From JBKEAD01 sp047973165 (GTDB taxonomy: Bacteria > Verrucomicrobiota > Verrucomicrobiia > Chthoniobacterales > JBKEAD01), in NCBI GenBank assembly GCA_047973165.1, contig JBKEBM010000081.1:1-20446 (forward strand): a stretch of 20,446 nucleotides of DNA, given 5' to 3'. The notes under the pieces were generated by a model. It was not told where the DNA came from. It searched no databases and was given only the letters and a program-made list of their open reading frames with translations. Both the position numbers and the translations under genes were made by a program. Each line of letters begins with the position of its first letter. Positions within the stretch are counted from its first letter, which is position 1. This document shows, one piece after another, positions 1-7,900 of this stretch.

Positions 1-7
1 ATTACTA

Positions 8-36
8 TTGAATAATCTTTAGACTGCGCTTATAAA
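8..36 (+). promoter_or_regulatory. Candidate sigma70-type promoter for the prepilin-like gene
   Basis: TTGAAT at 8-13 and TATAAA at 31-36 are separated by exactly 17 bp. They match the -35 and -10 consensus at 4 of 6 and 5 of 6 bases. Transcription would start near position 43 and give a short leader before the ATG at 67. Read from sequence only. Confidence 0.5.
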
Positions 37-66
37 AGTTTACGATGAGGCACTCTTTTATCTTAT

Positions 67-828
67 ATGACTCAAACTGACTTCCCCCTACTTTCTGCTG
101 CTTTAAAATTAGCGAAGCACCGTCGATCCGCTGCTTTCAGTATGATCGAAATTTTGGTAGTTATAATGATTGTAGCGATTTTATTTACACTTTTGGGAGT
201 AGCTGTCGATCGAGTGAAACAATCCGGACTACAAGTAAAAAATATCAACAACCTTCGGCAAATCGGAATAGCCTCACTGACATATGCCGGAGATAATAAC
301 GGCAAATTACCGGAGTTCAGCGGAGGCTCCTCGCCTGCCGTTGATGATACAATAATCACTTACAGTCTTGCCGTCAGAGCACCGGCACGCCGGTTATTTA
401 GCAAAGACAATGATCAATGGCCCCAATATTTTGCAATGGGCAACCACGATTACTTACCCTCTGTCGATGTACTCTATAGTCCATTTGTTAAATCCCTGCA
501 ATCACGTCCCAAAGGAGAGCTGGTCGGAGAGCCTGGCAGAAGATGGGTTGGGGGATACACCTTTTATTCCCTGCCGAGATTTGATGAGAGGCGCTCGACT
601 CCGGTCCATCCGGAAATTTTTAATGACAGATTGACTGAGAGTGTGAAAGCGCCCCTCTATTCGGACAGAGCCTATCCGGCGGACAGTTACCGTGAGAACT
701 TCAGTTCGGACACCTACAATGTGCTTTTCCTTGACGGTAGCGTGAAAGCCTTCGACTACCATAAGGTTATGTCGCTCCCCAGCTGGAAAAAACGACTCGA
801 TTACTTTGCAGGTAAGGCGGTAAATTGA
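67..828 (+). CDS. Prepilin-type N-terminal cleavage/methylation domain protein (pseudopilin-like)
   Basis: A 253-residue protein with a class III (type IV prepilin) signal. A basic leader (KHRRSAAF) is followed by FSMIEILVVIMIVAILF at residues 24-40, a hydrophobic helix with the conserved glutamate at mature position 5 (E28). Cleavage is expected between A23 and F24; the usual Gly at -1 is Ala here. The rest is hydrophilic and contains NNLRQIGIASLTYAGDNNGKLP, typical of the large planctomycete/verrucomicrobial family of solitary pseudopilins. The C-terminal YNVLFLDGSVKAF is the family's 'DG' motif, where the subunit ends in a short beta structure. Such proteins are thought to be processed by a prepilin peptidase and anchored in or extruded from the inner membrane; their individual roles are mostly unknown. 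No other secretion or pilus gene is nearby, so it is an orphan. The 23-residue leader is long, but no better upstream or internal start is visible. Confidence 0.85.
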   Translation: MTQTDFPLLSAALKLAKHRRSAAFSMIEILVVIMIVAILFTLLGVAVDRVKQSGLQVKNINNLRQIGIASLTYAGDNNGKLPEFSGGSSPAVDDTIITYSLAVRAPARRLFSKDNDQWPQYFAMGNHDYLPSVDVLYSPFVKSLQSRPKGELVGEPGRRWVGGYTFYSLPRFDERRSTPVHPEIFNDRLTESVKAPLYSDRAYPADSYRENFSSDTYNVLFLDGSVKAFDYHKVMSLPSWKKRLDYFAGKAVN

Positions 829-1135
829 CGCTCCTGACAGTATTTTCTGTAATCTGTTTTTTGCTCTGGAAAAGCCTGTCCTGCTTTAAAGCGTACCTTT
901 TTTAAACGCAGATTTATACAGATGGTTTCCACTACCGTACCACAGGCTGATGCACGAGGGTGGAAGGAGAGGACTAAAACGTCCGCAGTCAGCTACCGCA
1001 AGCGTGGACTGCTTTGAAGTGAGTGATGGCGCGGCGTATACGGAAGCAAACGCTGTAACTGAACGGTCAAATCTCCCAAAAGCATTTTATCAGCTCGGCG
1101 GGTTGTGGTTTAGCTGCATCGTCCTGTTCGACCAA
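829..1135. other. Non-coding stretch with possible structured repeats
   Basis: I see no gene in these 307 bp. An open frame from 950 to 1279 on the plus strand has no family features, and its second half is antisense to the toxin remnant. Visible structure: GCAGTC and GACTGC form a 6-bp inverted repeat near 985-1012; CAGCT (1091-1095) and AGCTG (1112-1116) form another; GTTCGAC at 1126-1132 lies just beyond the toxin stop codon. The segment at about 905-924 reads AACGCAGATTTATACAGATG, which resembles short dispersed repeats seen in many bacterial genomes. No function can be assigned. Confidence 0.4.
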
Positions 1136-1447
1136 TTATATCTCAAGATAATCTCCTTGTTTAATCATCCTAATCTCATTAGCCACGTCTTTCGCTCGAT
1201 CTTTTCAAACGAGCCATGCCGATTGAAAAATGAACACAATTACAATCTTTCTTATCGAAAGGTTTTGCTGATATTGTAAATTCTGATCAGTAGTTACAAG
1301 CACATCAAACCTCTCTCTTTCTGAAGCGTCAATCAGATCACCGTTGGACAGATCACTCCAGTCACACTCGGCGGCTGTAAAAACTTCATCTTCTGGTAGA
1401 AATCGTCGAAGAGGTACTGGCGTTCCCTGATCAAAAACAATCTTTAT
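1136..1447 (-). pseudogene. Decayed DUF5615/PIN-like toxin (lost start, in-frame stop)
   Basis: Reading the minus strand from 1447 gives 103 residues. They begin IKIVFDQGTPVPLRRFLP, contain GWS-like 'CDWSDLSNGDLIDAS' and 'FDVLVTTDQNLQYQQNL', and end 'QGDYLEI'. These are hallmarks of DUF5615, the PIN-like nuclease partner in DUF433/DUF5615 toxin-antitoxin pairs. Family members start MKxxFDQGTP with ATG. Here the codon is ATA, at the point where an ATGA overlap with the antitoxin stop would be expected (GCATAAAG instead of GCATGAAG). The single G-to-A change leaves the antitoxin stop intact (TGA to TAA) and destroys the toxin start. A second lesion, TGA at 1207-1205 (codon 81), interrupts the C-terminal quarter, after which homology resumes in the same frame. 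I see no in-frame ATG, GTG or TTG shortly upstream. A sequencing error is possible but would have to hit twice. Confidence 0.75.
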
Positions 1448-1578
1448 GCAGCTCGTTGCGGTTCCCCTCCAGCAACAAAACTCAAAACTGCCTCTATTTG
1501 TCTTCTAGCTGAGCCTGGAAACCACTCCAAAAACTCATCGATCATTGCTCCCGCCTTCAGATTTTCAAACGTGTTCAT
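1444..1578 (-). pseudogene. C-terminal remnant of a DUF433 antitoxin
   Basis: Forty-four residues from an ATG at 1578 read MNTFENLKAGAMIDEFLEWF and continue PGSARRQIEAVLSFVA. This matches the C-terminal helix-turn-helix half of DUF433 antitoxins, which typically read '(F)ENLxAGAT(I/L)(D/E)EFLEWFPGVxREQVxAVL'. Full-length members have about 70-80 residues; the N-terminal half is missing. The frame stays open upstream to 1713, but that stretch shows no DUF433 features, runs through the intrinsic terminator and overlaps the end of the PEP-CTERM gene. The stop codon overlaps the expected start of the toxin remnant, as in intact modules. The simplest reading is a truncated antitoxin left after the module decayed. 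Confidence 0.7.
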
Positions 1579-1598
1579 CTGTAATTTCAAACCTACAC

Positions 1599-1629
1599 AA
1601 AAAAAAGAGCGAACAAAATGTCCGCTCTT
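1599..1629 (-). terminator. Intrinsic terminator of the PEP-CTERM gene
   Basis: AAGAGCGAAC (1605-1614) and GTCCGCTCTT (1620-1629) pair with a single mismatch around a 5-base loop. On the minus strand the hairpin is followed by eight Ts (plus-strand A tract 1599-1606). It lies about 30 bp past the stop codon at 1661, where a rho-independent terminator is expected. Seen directly in sequence. Confidence 0.8.
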
Positions 1630-1660
1630 CATTTGAGATTTTCTATGTCTCTTACCCGTA

Positions 1661-2524
1661 TCAGCCTTTTTTAAAGCGACGGCGAATAAAGACAGCCAAT
1701 CCCCCCAGTCCAAGCAACGCTACTGAACCTGGCTCAGGGATAGAGCTGATGGAAACATTGTCCACACGCCATGTAACTCCGGTCGCTGTTCCGGTATCAA
1801 AGAAAATTGTGCGAAAGGTCTCGCTCAGAGTAGGTGATCCCGTCCCAAATCCAATGTCGTTTTGAGAAAAAACCACACTGGAGCTCACAGTATCCACGAG
1901 TTTCAAATCATACACATATTCACTGGGGCGGAGATAAGCATCGACAGCATACCACCTGTTCGCAGTCAAAGCACTACCAAGCATAAAGCTGGTGCTAAAG
2001 GTTGTTCCACCAACTGCAGCAAGCACTCTGTCTCCTCGTCCATCAATGGAAAAGCGAGCCATCCCTATCCCGCCGCCCCCTGCAGCAGAGTAAAACGCTA
2101 AATCTTTAGCACCACCACCACTGCCAAAAGCAGCCGCCTGAAAAACAAACTGAATGCGATTGTGAGTCGTATCGTTTACTACCGGAGCGGGGGACAGAGG
2201 AAAATCAATCCGAGACCTTGCTCGATTCGTAGCATCAAACTCCACAAAATTATCGTCGCTATACGCTATCGCTGCATTATCAACAACCGTAGCTGCGGAG
2301 GCATCGCCAGCGTAGTTATACCAGCCATCCTGCCCAGCCAGATTAGCACCAGCAGTCATCGAGTCAAAATTCGTCTCGTAAAGAATCTGAGACTTAAGAT
2401 TCGTTTGCGCAGAAAATGTAATAGCTGCAGTGACAGCTAAATACGCAAATGGCCTGAGGGTTAAAGAAGTTCTTTTCATATGGGGTAGATTTGACATAGC
2501 TCCCGTATCTTTACTAAATAACAT
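1661..2524 (-). CDS. PEP-CTERM sorting domain protein, exported beta-rich
   Basis: Up to 287 residues. The C-terminus has the tripartite PEP-CTERM signal: IPEPG at 262-266, a hydrophobic segment SVALLGLGGLAVFI (267-280) and a basic tail RRRFKKG. Such proteins are exported by Sec and sorted by an exosortase, usually to the cell surface or matrix. The N-terminus has a Sec signal: MKRTSLTLRPF then AYLAVTAAITFSA. The mature part begins ILYETNFDSM and is rich in short beta strands and glycine, with a jelly-roll (LamG/concanavalin-like) look; the ligand is unknown. Three starts are in frame: 2524, 2497 and 2479. The last puts the signal peptide at the N-terminus and is the most natural biologically, but none has a good ribosome site, so the longest form is given. 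An intrinsic terminator follows. The gene lies 76 bp downstream of the regulator on the same strand and could be co-transcribed with it. Confidence 0.85.
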   Translation of the reverse strand: MLFSKDTGAMSNLPHMKRTSLTLRPFAYLAVTAAITFSAQTNLKSQILYETNFDSMTAGANLAGQDGWYNYAGDASAATVVDNAAIAYSDDNFVEFDATNRARSRIDFPLSPAPVVNDTTHNRIQFVFQAAAFGSGGGAKDLAFYSAAGGGGIGMARFSIDGRGDRVLAAVGGTTFSTSFMLGSALTANRWYAVDAYLRPSEYVYDLKLVDTVSSSVVFSQNDIGFGTGSPTLSETFRTIFFDTGTATGVTWRVDNVSISSIPEPGSVALLGLGGLAVFIRRRFKKG

Positions 2525-2600
2525 TTAAAAGCAAGAAAAAAATTATGTTTTTTATTTTTAAATCCTGCTGATGTATATCGATCAAAAAAGGAGGTTTTGA

Positions 2601-3773
2601 CTACCCCTGCCCCACCACTTCGCCAACAGGACAGGACTCGCGCCTGATTAAAGGACTCTTCACATAACGTCCCGGAATCTGCATTTGTCCACCACGAATC
2701 ATCTCTACCAACATCTCACAGGCAGCCCAAGCGATTTCTTTCATCGGTTGTGCTAGAACCGTCAGGGTTGGCGAAGTATGCTCCGCTAAAGAAAATCCGG
2801 TTCCCCCCACAATTCCTGCTTTTTCCGGTATTGCAAAGCCAGCCTCTTTGCAGGCTTTTAACGCAGAAAACGCGATCAGGTCTCCTGCACATAAAATCGC
2901 ACATCTCCCGGACGCTCCCTTTAACCTATCCACAAAAGTCTCCCTTTCCTCACCCGTCAGCCCCTCTATAGACTCCACGGGGATCCACTGAATCGCATCC
3001 AGCCTTTTTCCGGCTTCAAGCCATCCCTGGACAAGCCCTAAGAAACGATCTGCATTGGAAAGCCCTCGAATATCTGTCCCTAAAAAGAAAACCCTCTCAT
3101 ACCCTGCCCGGGCAAACTCTGTGCCAACCCCCCAGGCTGCAGTCAAATTATTTGCAGAAACAAAATTAAAAGTCATCTCTCGCGAAATTTTACCAAAACT
3201 CACCCACGGTATCTTACGCTGCTCCAATCCCTGCAAAATAGATTCGGAGATACAAGCAGCAAAGAGAAAGACTCCACCAAGCCGAGCACCAAAACTCTCT
3301 ATTCGACGCCAAAAATACTCCTGCTGCGCTTCAGCACACCTATCTGCTCCCTCCAGCGGCAATAAAGAAATGTGAAAACCATCCTTCATCAACAACTTAC
3401 TGGCCTGCTGCAAAATCTGCTCCCCCCAGCTATCATGCAGATTCACCGGTATGGAGCTATTCGTCAAAACCAGTATCTCTGTCGCCACTACAGAATATTC
3501 ATCAATTCCCTTAGAGGGTAAACCATCGACAAAAGACCCTCTGCCCCGCGTTCTTTTAATCACTCCTGCTTCCTTCAGCTCCTCCAGTGCCTTTCTCGCT
3601 GTAATCCGGCTCACACCATGCAAATCGCACAGTTCCTGTTCAGTCGGCACCTGAGCACCCAGCGGCAATTTACCCGACATAATTTGCGACTCTAAATCCC
3701 GACGAATCTGCTTATACTTCGACATTTTTCGACTCTGAGATTTTTGGGACTCATTCAAGTTTTTGACATTCAT
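2601..3773 (-). CDS. GntR/LacI hybrid transcriptional regulator
   Basis: A 390-residue DNA-binding protein. Residues about 18-82 form a GntR-family winged helix: YKQIRRDLESQI, then LPLGAQVPTEQELCDLHGVS, then ITARKALEELKEAGVIKRTRGRGSFV. The remainder (about 95-385) is a LacI/periplasmic-binding-protein-like sensor. It shows the expected hinge and strand segments, such as GVFLFAACISE, IPWVSFGKIS, RVFFLGTD, CAILCAGDLIAFSALKACKEAG and PTLTVLAQPMKEIAWAACEMLVEMI. This architecture is that of AraR-type regulators, which release DNA on binding a sugar. It is transcribed away from the exported protein and glycoside-hydrolase pair starting at 4001, so it probably represses or activates that pair in response to a sugar and may autoregulate. 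A second in-frame ATG at 3725 (MSKYKQI) starts right at the DNA-binding domain and is a plausible alternative start. Confidence 0.88.
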   Translation of the reverse strand: MNVKNLNESQKSQSRKMSKYKQIRRDLESQIMSGKLPLGAQVPTEQELCDLHGVSRITARKALEELKEAGVIKRTRGRGSFVDGLPSKGIDEYSVVATEILVLTNSSIPVNLHDSWGEQILQQASKLLMKDGFHISLLPLEGADRCAEAQQEYFWRRIESFGARLGGVFLFAACISESILQGLEQRKIPWVSFGKISREMTFNFVSANNLTAAWGVGTEFARAGYERVFFLGTDIRGLSNADRFLGLVQGWLEAGKRLDAIQWIPVESIEGLTGEERETFVDRLKGASGRCAILCAGDLIAFSALKACKEAGFAIPEKAGIVGGTGFSLAEHTSPTLTVLAQPMKEIAWAACEMLVEMIRGGQMQIPGRYVKSPLIRRESCPVGEVVGQG

Positions 3774-3790
3774 TTAGATAAAGGATTGTT

Positions 3791-3848
3791 TGTTATAAAT
3801 TTTACGTATATTTGTTATACCGTCAACCCATTTAATTTTTCTGTTATA
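3791..3848. promoter_or_regulatory. Candidate operator region with TGTTATA repeats and a TACGTA-centred palindrome
   Basis: TGTTATA occurs three times in direct orientation (3791-3797, 3813-3819, 3842-3848). Between the first two lies an imperfect palindrome centred on TACGTA (3798-3813, 6 of 8 base pairs symmetrical). The 14-mer TTTTACGTATATTT at 3800-3813 recurs with one change (G to A) at 3908-3921, on the other side of the candidate promoter at 3857-3885. Pairs of A+T-rich palindromes centred on TACGTA-like cores are typical targets of GntR/AraR-type proteins. The assignment to the adjacent regulator is inference, and high A+T content makes chance matches likelier. Confidence 0.4.
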
Positions 3849-3856
3849 GAAGAAAA

Positions 3857-3885
3857 TTGACACTCAACAATTATCACACTACATT
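3857..3885 (+). promoter_or_regulatory. Candidate promoter of the exported protein / glycoside hydrolase unit
   Basis: A perfect -35 box TTGACA (3857-3862) is followed after 17 bp by TACATT (3880-3885), 4 of 6 to consensus. The leader to the ATG at 4001 would be about 110 bases, A+T-rich and without a Shine-Dalgarno motif. It lies between the two TTTTACRTATATTT copies, a layout compatible with repression by the divergent regulator. Confidence 0.4.
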
Positions 3886-4000
3886 CACCATATAAATATA
3901 TATTACGTTTTACATATATTTCATTTATTTTTATAGCTCAAAAGCCTTTATTCACCTCCAGTAATCCGAATAAAATTTATTACTTATTTTTCTGTAACTT

Positions 4001-4960
4001 ATGAAAATCGCATCTTTTTTTTCCATACTCTTCTTAAGCACCGCCAGTCTTTCCGCCGAAATCTCCATAGCTGATGAATTAGAAGTCCCAAGCGGAGAGA
4101 CTAAAGAAATCACCGTAGATATACCCGAAGAGGGAAGTTACATCCTCGGGTTTTCCGCCTACAAACCCGTTGAGAAAACCAGTGGCTACACCGGACTCTT
4201 CAAAATTTATGTCAATGATCGAGAGTTACTCGAAACGGTTTCACGCCCCAATACATTCAGAATCCAGGACGGACGCGACATTCTCGTAAAAAATCGCTTT
4301 GGCTGGGCCGTTCCGATGACTCCGGATGTGGAGATATTCAGATCTGCTACTCAAAATTCCTATCAGTCCAAAGACCCCGATTTCGATCCTCTCCTTTTTC
4401 GTTTCCCTGTCCGAAAGCTCCCCAGTGGCCCCATTACGCTACAATTTAAAAACAACCAGGAATCCGGCACTGAGAATACTCTGATGGTCCGCAACCTCAT
4501 TATGACTCCGGACACCTCCGCAAATCCGGATGATAACCACATAGAACCCGCAAGCTCAGCAGAAATTGAAATCCAAAAATCCGGCAGCGACGCTGATCGC
4601 CCTGTTCGTATCCAGCTCTGGAGACCCTCCTCACATATTGCCGGGTCTCAGAATATAGCACGTATTTATTTCAACGACGAAGAAATCATCGATGCCACAA
4701 ACCGTTCCGAAGGATGGATTGAAGACGCCAACCGCACCCTCCCGGCCTATCTCCCAAACAAAGGCTGGCGAGTCCCCTTTGCCCCAAGCCCCGAGGCCTA
4801 CGCAAATTCACAAAATATGCCCGGCTACATCGAGCCCGACATCTTTGATAAAATGCATCTGGAGCTCCTTATTCCAAATAAAGATGGCACCCTGCGCATC
4901 GAAAATACCTCCAAAGACCAAACGCTCACATACCGCCTTCCCGGTGAAGCCAGTTCCTAG
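4001..4960 (+). CDS. Exported protein of two tandem beta-sandwich-like modules, function unknown
   Basis: A 319-residue protein with a cleavable Sec signal (MKIASFFSILFLSTASLSA, residues 1-19). I do not recognise a named family. The mature chain is an internal duplication. FKIYVNDREL (67-76) matches ARIYFNDEEI (220-229); RFGWAVPMTP (99-108) matches NKGWRVPFAP (253-262); FDPLLFRFPV (128-137) matches FDKMHLELLI (282-291). Each copy, about 130 residues, opens with 'Y/I-L-x-F/L' strands and a (Y/F)-x-ND-x-E loop typical of carbohydrate-binding or malectin-like beta sandwiches. The same pattern (GIYIITLHSVF then FQIGINDRSL) appears at about residues 360-388 of the next protein. The gene lies 33 bp upstream of that glycoside hydrolase, so co-transcription is likely, and a glycan-binding or presenting role is inferred. 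No cysteines and no catalytic motif are evident. Confidence 0.75.
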   Translation: MKIASFFSILFLSTASLSAEISIADELEVPSGETKEITVDIPEEGSYILGFSAYKPVEKTSGYTGLFKIYVNDRELLETVSRPNTFRIQDGRDILVKNRFGWAVPMTPDVEIFRSATQNSYQSKDPDFDPLLFRFPVRKLPSGPITLQFKNNQESGTENTLMVRNLIMTPDTSANPDDNHIEPASSAEIEIQKSGSDADRPVRIQLWRPSSHIAGSQNIARIYFNDEEIIDATNRSEGWIEDANRTLPAYLPNKGWRVPFAPSPEAYANSQNMPGYIEPDIFDKMHLELLIPNKDGTLRIENTSKDQTLTYRLPGEASS

Positions 4961-4993
4961 AATAAATAATTTCAAATTTATCTCTCTCCAGTC

Positions 4994-7900
4994 ATGTTTA
5001 AACTGATCTCACCCATACTACCCATACTAAACTGCCTCCGCACAGCCCCCCTCCCCCTGGCCCTCTTTATCACGTCTTGCTCAGACTCCACACAACCCAC
5101 CGATTCCGCTCAGGAAGCTAAAATCCCCCCCGCCACCCCATCTGCTGTAGCTCCTGAAACCTCAGGCCCTTTTTCCTTCGGCTCAAAAGATAAGGTCCTC
5201 GTCCAATGGAAAGGCAAACCTCTCATCGAAAACGAAGACCTGAATTACATCGATAAAGCAAACCTCTCCGAGGGAGCCGAAATCACCCAAAGCAGTATCG
5301 GAGAATTTCAGGTCAAAAACATTCGCTCCTCGGACGAGCAAATCTCCTACCGCAGCGAAATCGGCATCTCACCCGACGAAGTCGAGTTCACCACCGAATT
5401 TTATCTTCCCATTTATAAAAACGACCCGGCCAAACCCTCCATCATGTATGGTTTCTCCGTGCCACTCAGCACACTCGGCGAGGCAAACTTCACCGCTTAC
5501 GTCGGGCGCACTTCCTTACCCAAAACCATCGAAGGCAAAATCTTCCCAGGTATGCCCGCAGGTGATCTTTTAAAGAAATACAAACTCAGCAGTGCACGCT
5601 GGATTACTTTCCACACAAAACAAGGCGACCTGACCTTCGACCTCCACCCCAAAGGTGTCACCGCCTACAGCGACTTTGGCCCGGGCGACCTCATTGGAAA
5701 CCGAAAAATTTCTATCAAAAACGACTCCCTGTATTTTCAGTTTGGAGGCAGAGCACCCCTCTACGGCGGCATCTACGCCTCAAAATTACGCATCTTTGAA
5801 GGCGGAATCGAAGAATTTAAAAACCGCCACTTTCACAAACAATACCGCTACTTCAGCGAGACCCCCGTATCCGCACGCTACCTCTTCGGAGGCCAGCCAC
5901 GAAATAAATTCGACACCATCATTAAACCAACAAGCCTCGCATCCGACTCCACCCCCGGCTGGCTCGGCGATACAAAAATCAATAAAACCCGCTACTCCGG
6001 TGGTACCCCCTTCCGCTTTGGAGCCGCCTCAGACAAAGCGACAGACTTCCGCTTTTTCATCGAGCAACCCGGCATCTACATCATCACACTTCACAGCGTA
6101 TTCGGAAACGAAGATGCAAAACCCTTCCAAATCGGTATCAACGACCGCTCTCTCCTGCCCGCCGATCTCGAAAATCCTGAATCCGACTCTGTCCAAAGCG
6201 TAACCTTTGCGGAATATCTCGAACCAGGCGCAAACACCCTGCACTTCAGCGGAGACTGGCAGGTCAGCTCCATCGTCATTCAGCCCCTCCTCCACGAAAA
6301 AGAAGACTTCATCATTCGCCGAGGCATCTGGCTCGACGAAAATTTACCCGAGGTCACTGAAGTCAACCGAAACCGAAACAAAGACCCGCTAAACTGGCGC
6401 GTTGCCATCGAGCGAAAAAAACTCAACGAACCCTCCGACTTCTCCGCCCACACTCCAAAACGTATCCCCTGGGAAGCCAAACACCCCGATCCAAAAGGAC
6501 TCGAATGGCGCTACGAAGCCCTCATCTCCACCATAGGACCAAACAACTGGGGAACTTTCACCGAATTCACAACCCGTGAAGCAATCGCCCGTCGCCTCGA
6601 CGAACTCAAGGCACAAGGCATCACCCTCATCCAGATAAACGGCTTCCTCGCACGCCACCTCTGGCTCGATCAAAAAGACCGCGTCTGGGAGCAAATCAAA
6701 ATCATCACCGAAGAAGCTCACAAACGCGACATGAAGGTCGCTGACCACCTCGACGTCACCATTCTCTGGAACCGCGGACAAGGCCACCGCTACCTCATTG
6801 AAAACATCGACACCCTCCTCCGCTCCTACGAAGGAGATACCCCGCACTGGGGAATCAACATCCTGAACCCGCGCTTCAAAAAATGGTTTTTTCAGGAAAT
6901 GGTCGATCTCGTCAAAGAAACAGATATCGACGGCCTCATGCTCGACGAAGTCAACTTCCACCTCGGCAAGTTTGATTTCAGCAAAGCCACCCGCGAACAA
7001 TTCACCAAAGACACCGGCCTCGTAATGCCCTACAACGAATCCTCCCGTGTCTTCAAAAACCGCGACTCCTCCCTCTGGAAAACCTGGCTCAACTGGCGCA
7101 GCAAAGTCGTCGCCAGATGGTTTGGCGAACTACGCGAAAGCATCGAAGCCGTAAAGCCAAACTTCGTCCTCATGCGCTACACCACCGAAGGCGGTATCAG
7201 CTCACCCTCCGTATTCTCCGAGCAAAGTGCTGCACTCGATGACACCGCCATGACGGTCGATATGATCGGCACCGAGATCATGTCCCGCAATATACTCGAA
7301 ACTCACCGATCCGGTTATTTCTACCGCAAAGTCAAAGACGCCTTTCGCTCCCTCGCCGACTTCCCCGTCTTTGGCCTGATCTATACAAGCAACCCCGAAG
7401 TCCTCGAATTCGGCTGGGGACTTCTGAATATGAACCGCCAAACCGCATGGATCTTCGGCGGTGACACTTTCACCAAAGAACAAACCCCCTACATCGCCTG
7501 GGAAGACAACATGGACCTCGTAAATGCCCGCCCCATTGCCGATATCGCCATGGTCTATTCCCTCGCCACACGAAACTGGGTCCGAGGAAAAAAACACCAC
7601 TACGAACTCGGCGGCATCAGCCAAACCCTCACCGAAAACCACATTCCGCACGACATCATCTTCGATGAAGCCCTGCGCAAAAATGTCCCCTCAAAATACA
7701 AACTGCTGATACTGGCCAACAACGCCGCAATCTCCGACGCAGAAATCAAAACCCTCATCGACTACACAGAAAAAGGCGGACACCTCCTCATCGTCGGAGA
7801 TGCCGGAACACAAAATGAACTCGCCGAGCCACGCGAAAAATCCCTCATACAGCAACTGAGAAAACTCGCAAACCAGGCTGATGACGCATCGGAATTTACA

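Noticed and set aside
950..1279. Plus-strand open frame of 109 codons
   Set aside because: No recognisable family or composition bias; its second half is antisense to the toxin remnant, whose minus-strand frame matches DUF5615 clearly.
1579..1713. N-terminal extension of the antitoxin remnant frame
   Set aside because: It overlaps the intrinsic terminator and the 3' end of the PEP-CTERM gene and does not resemble the DUF433 N-terminus.
6389..7000. Long minus-strand open frame (203 codons) inside the glycoside hydrolase gene
   Set aside because: Antisense shadow of a C-rich third-position gene; the translation is Val/Asp/Glu/Phe-rich low-information sequence, while the plus strand encodes a coherent TIM barrel.
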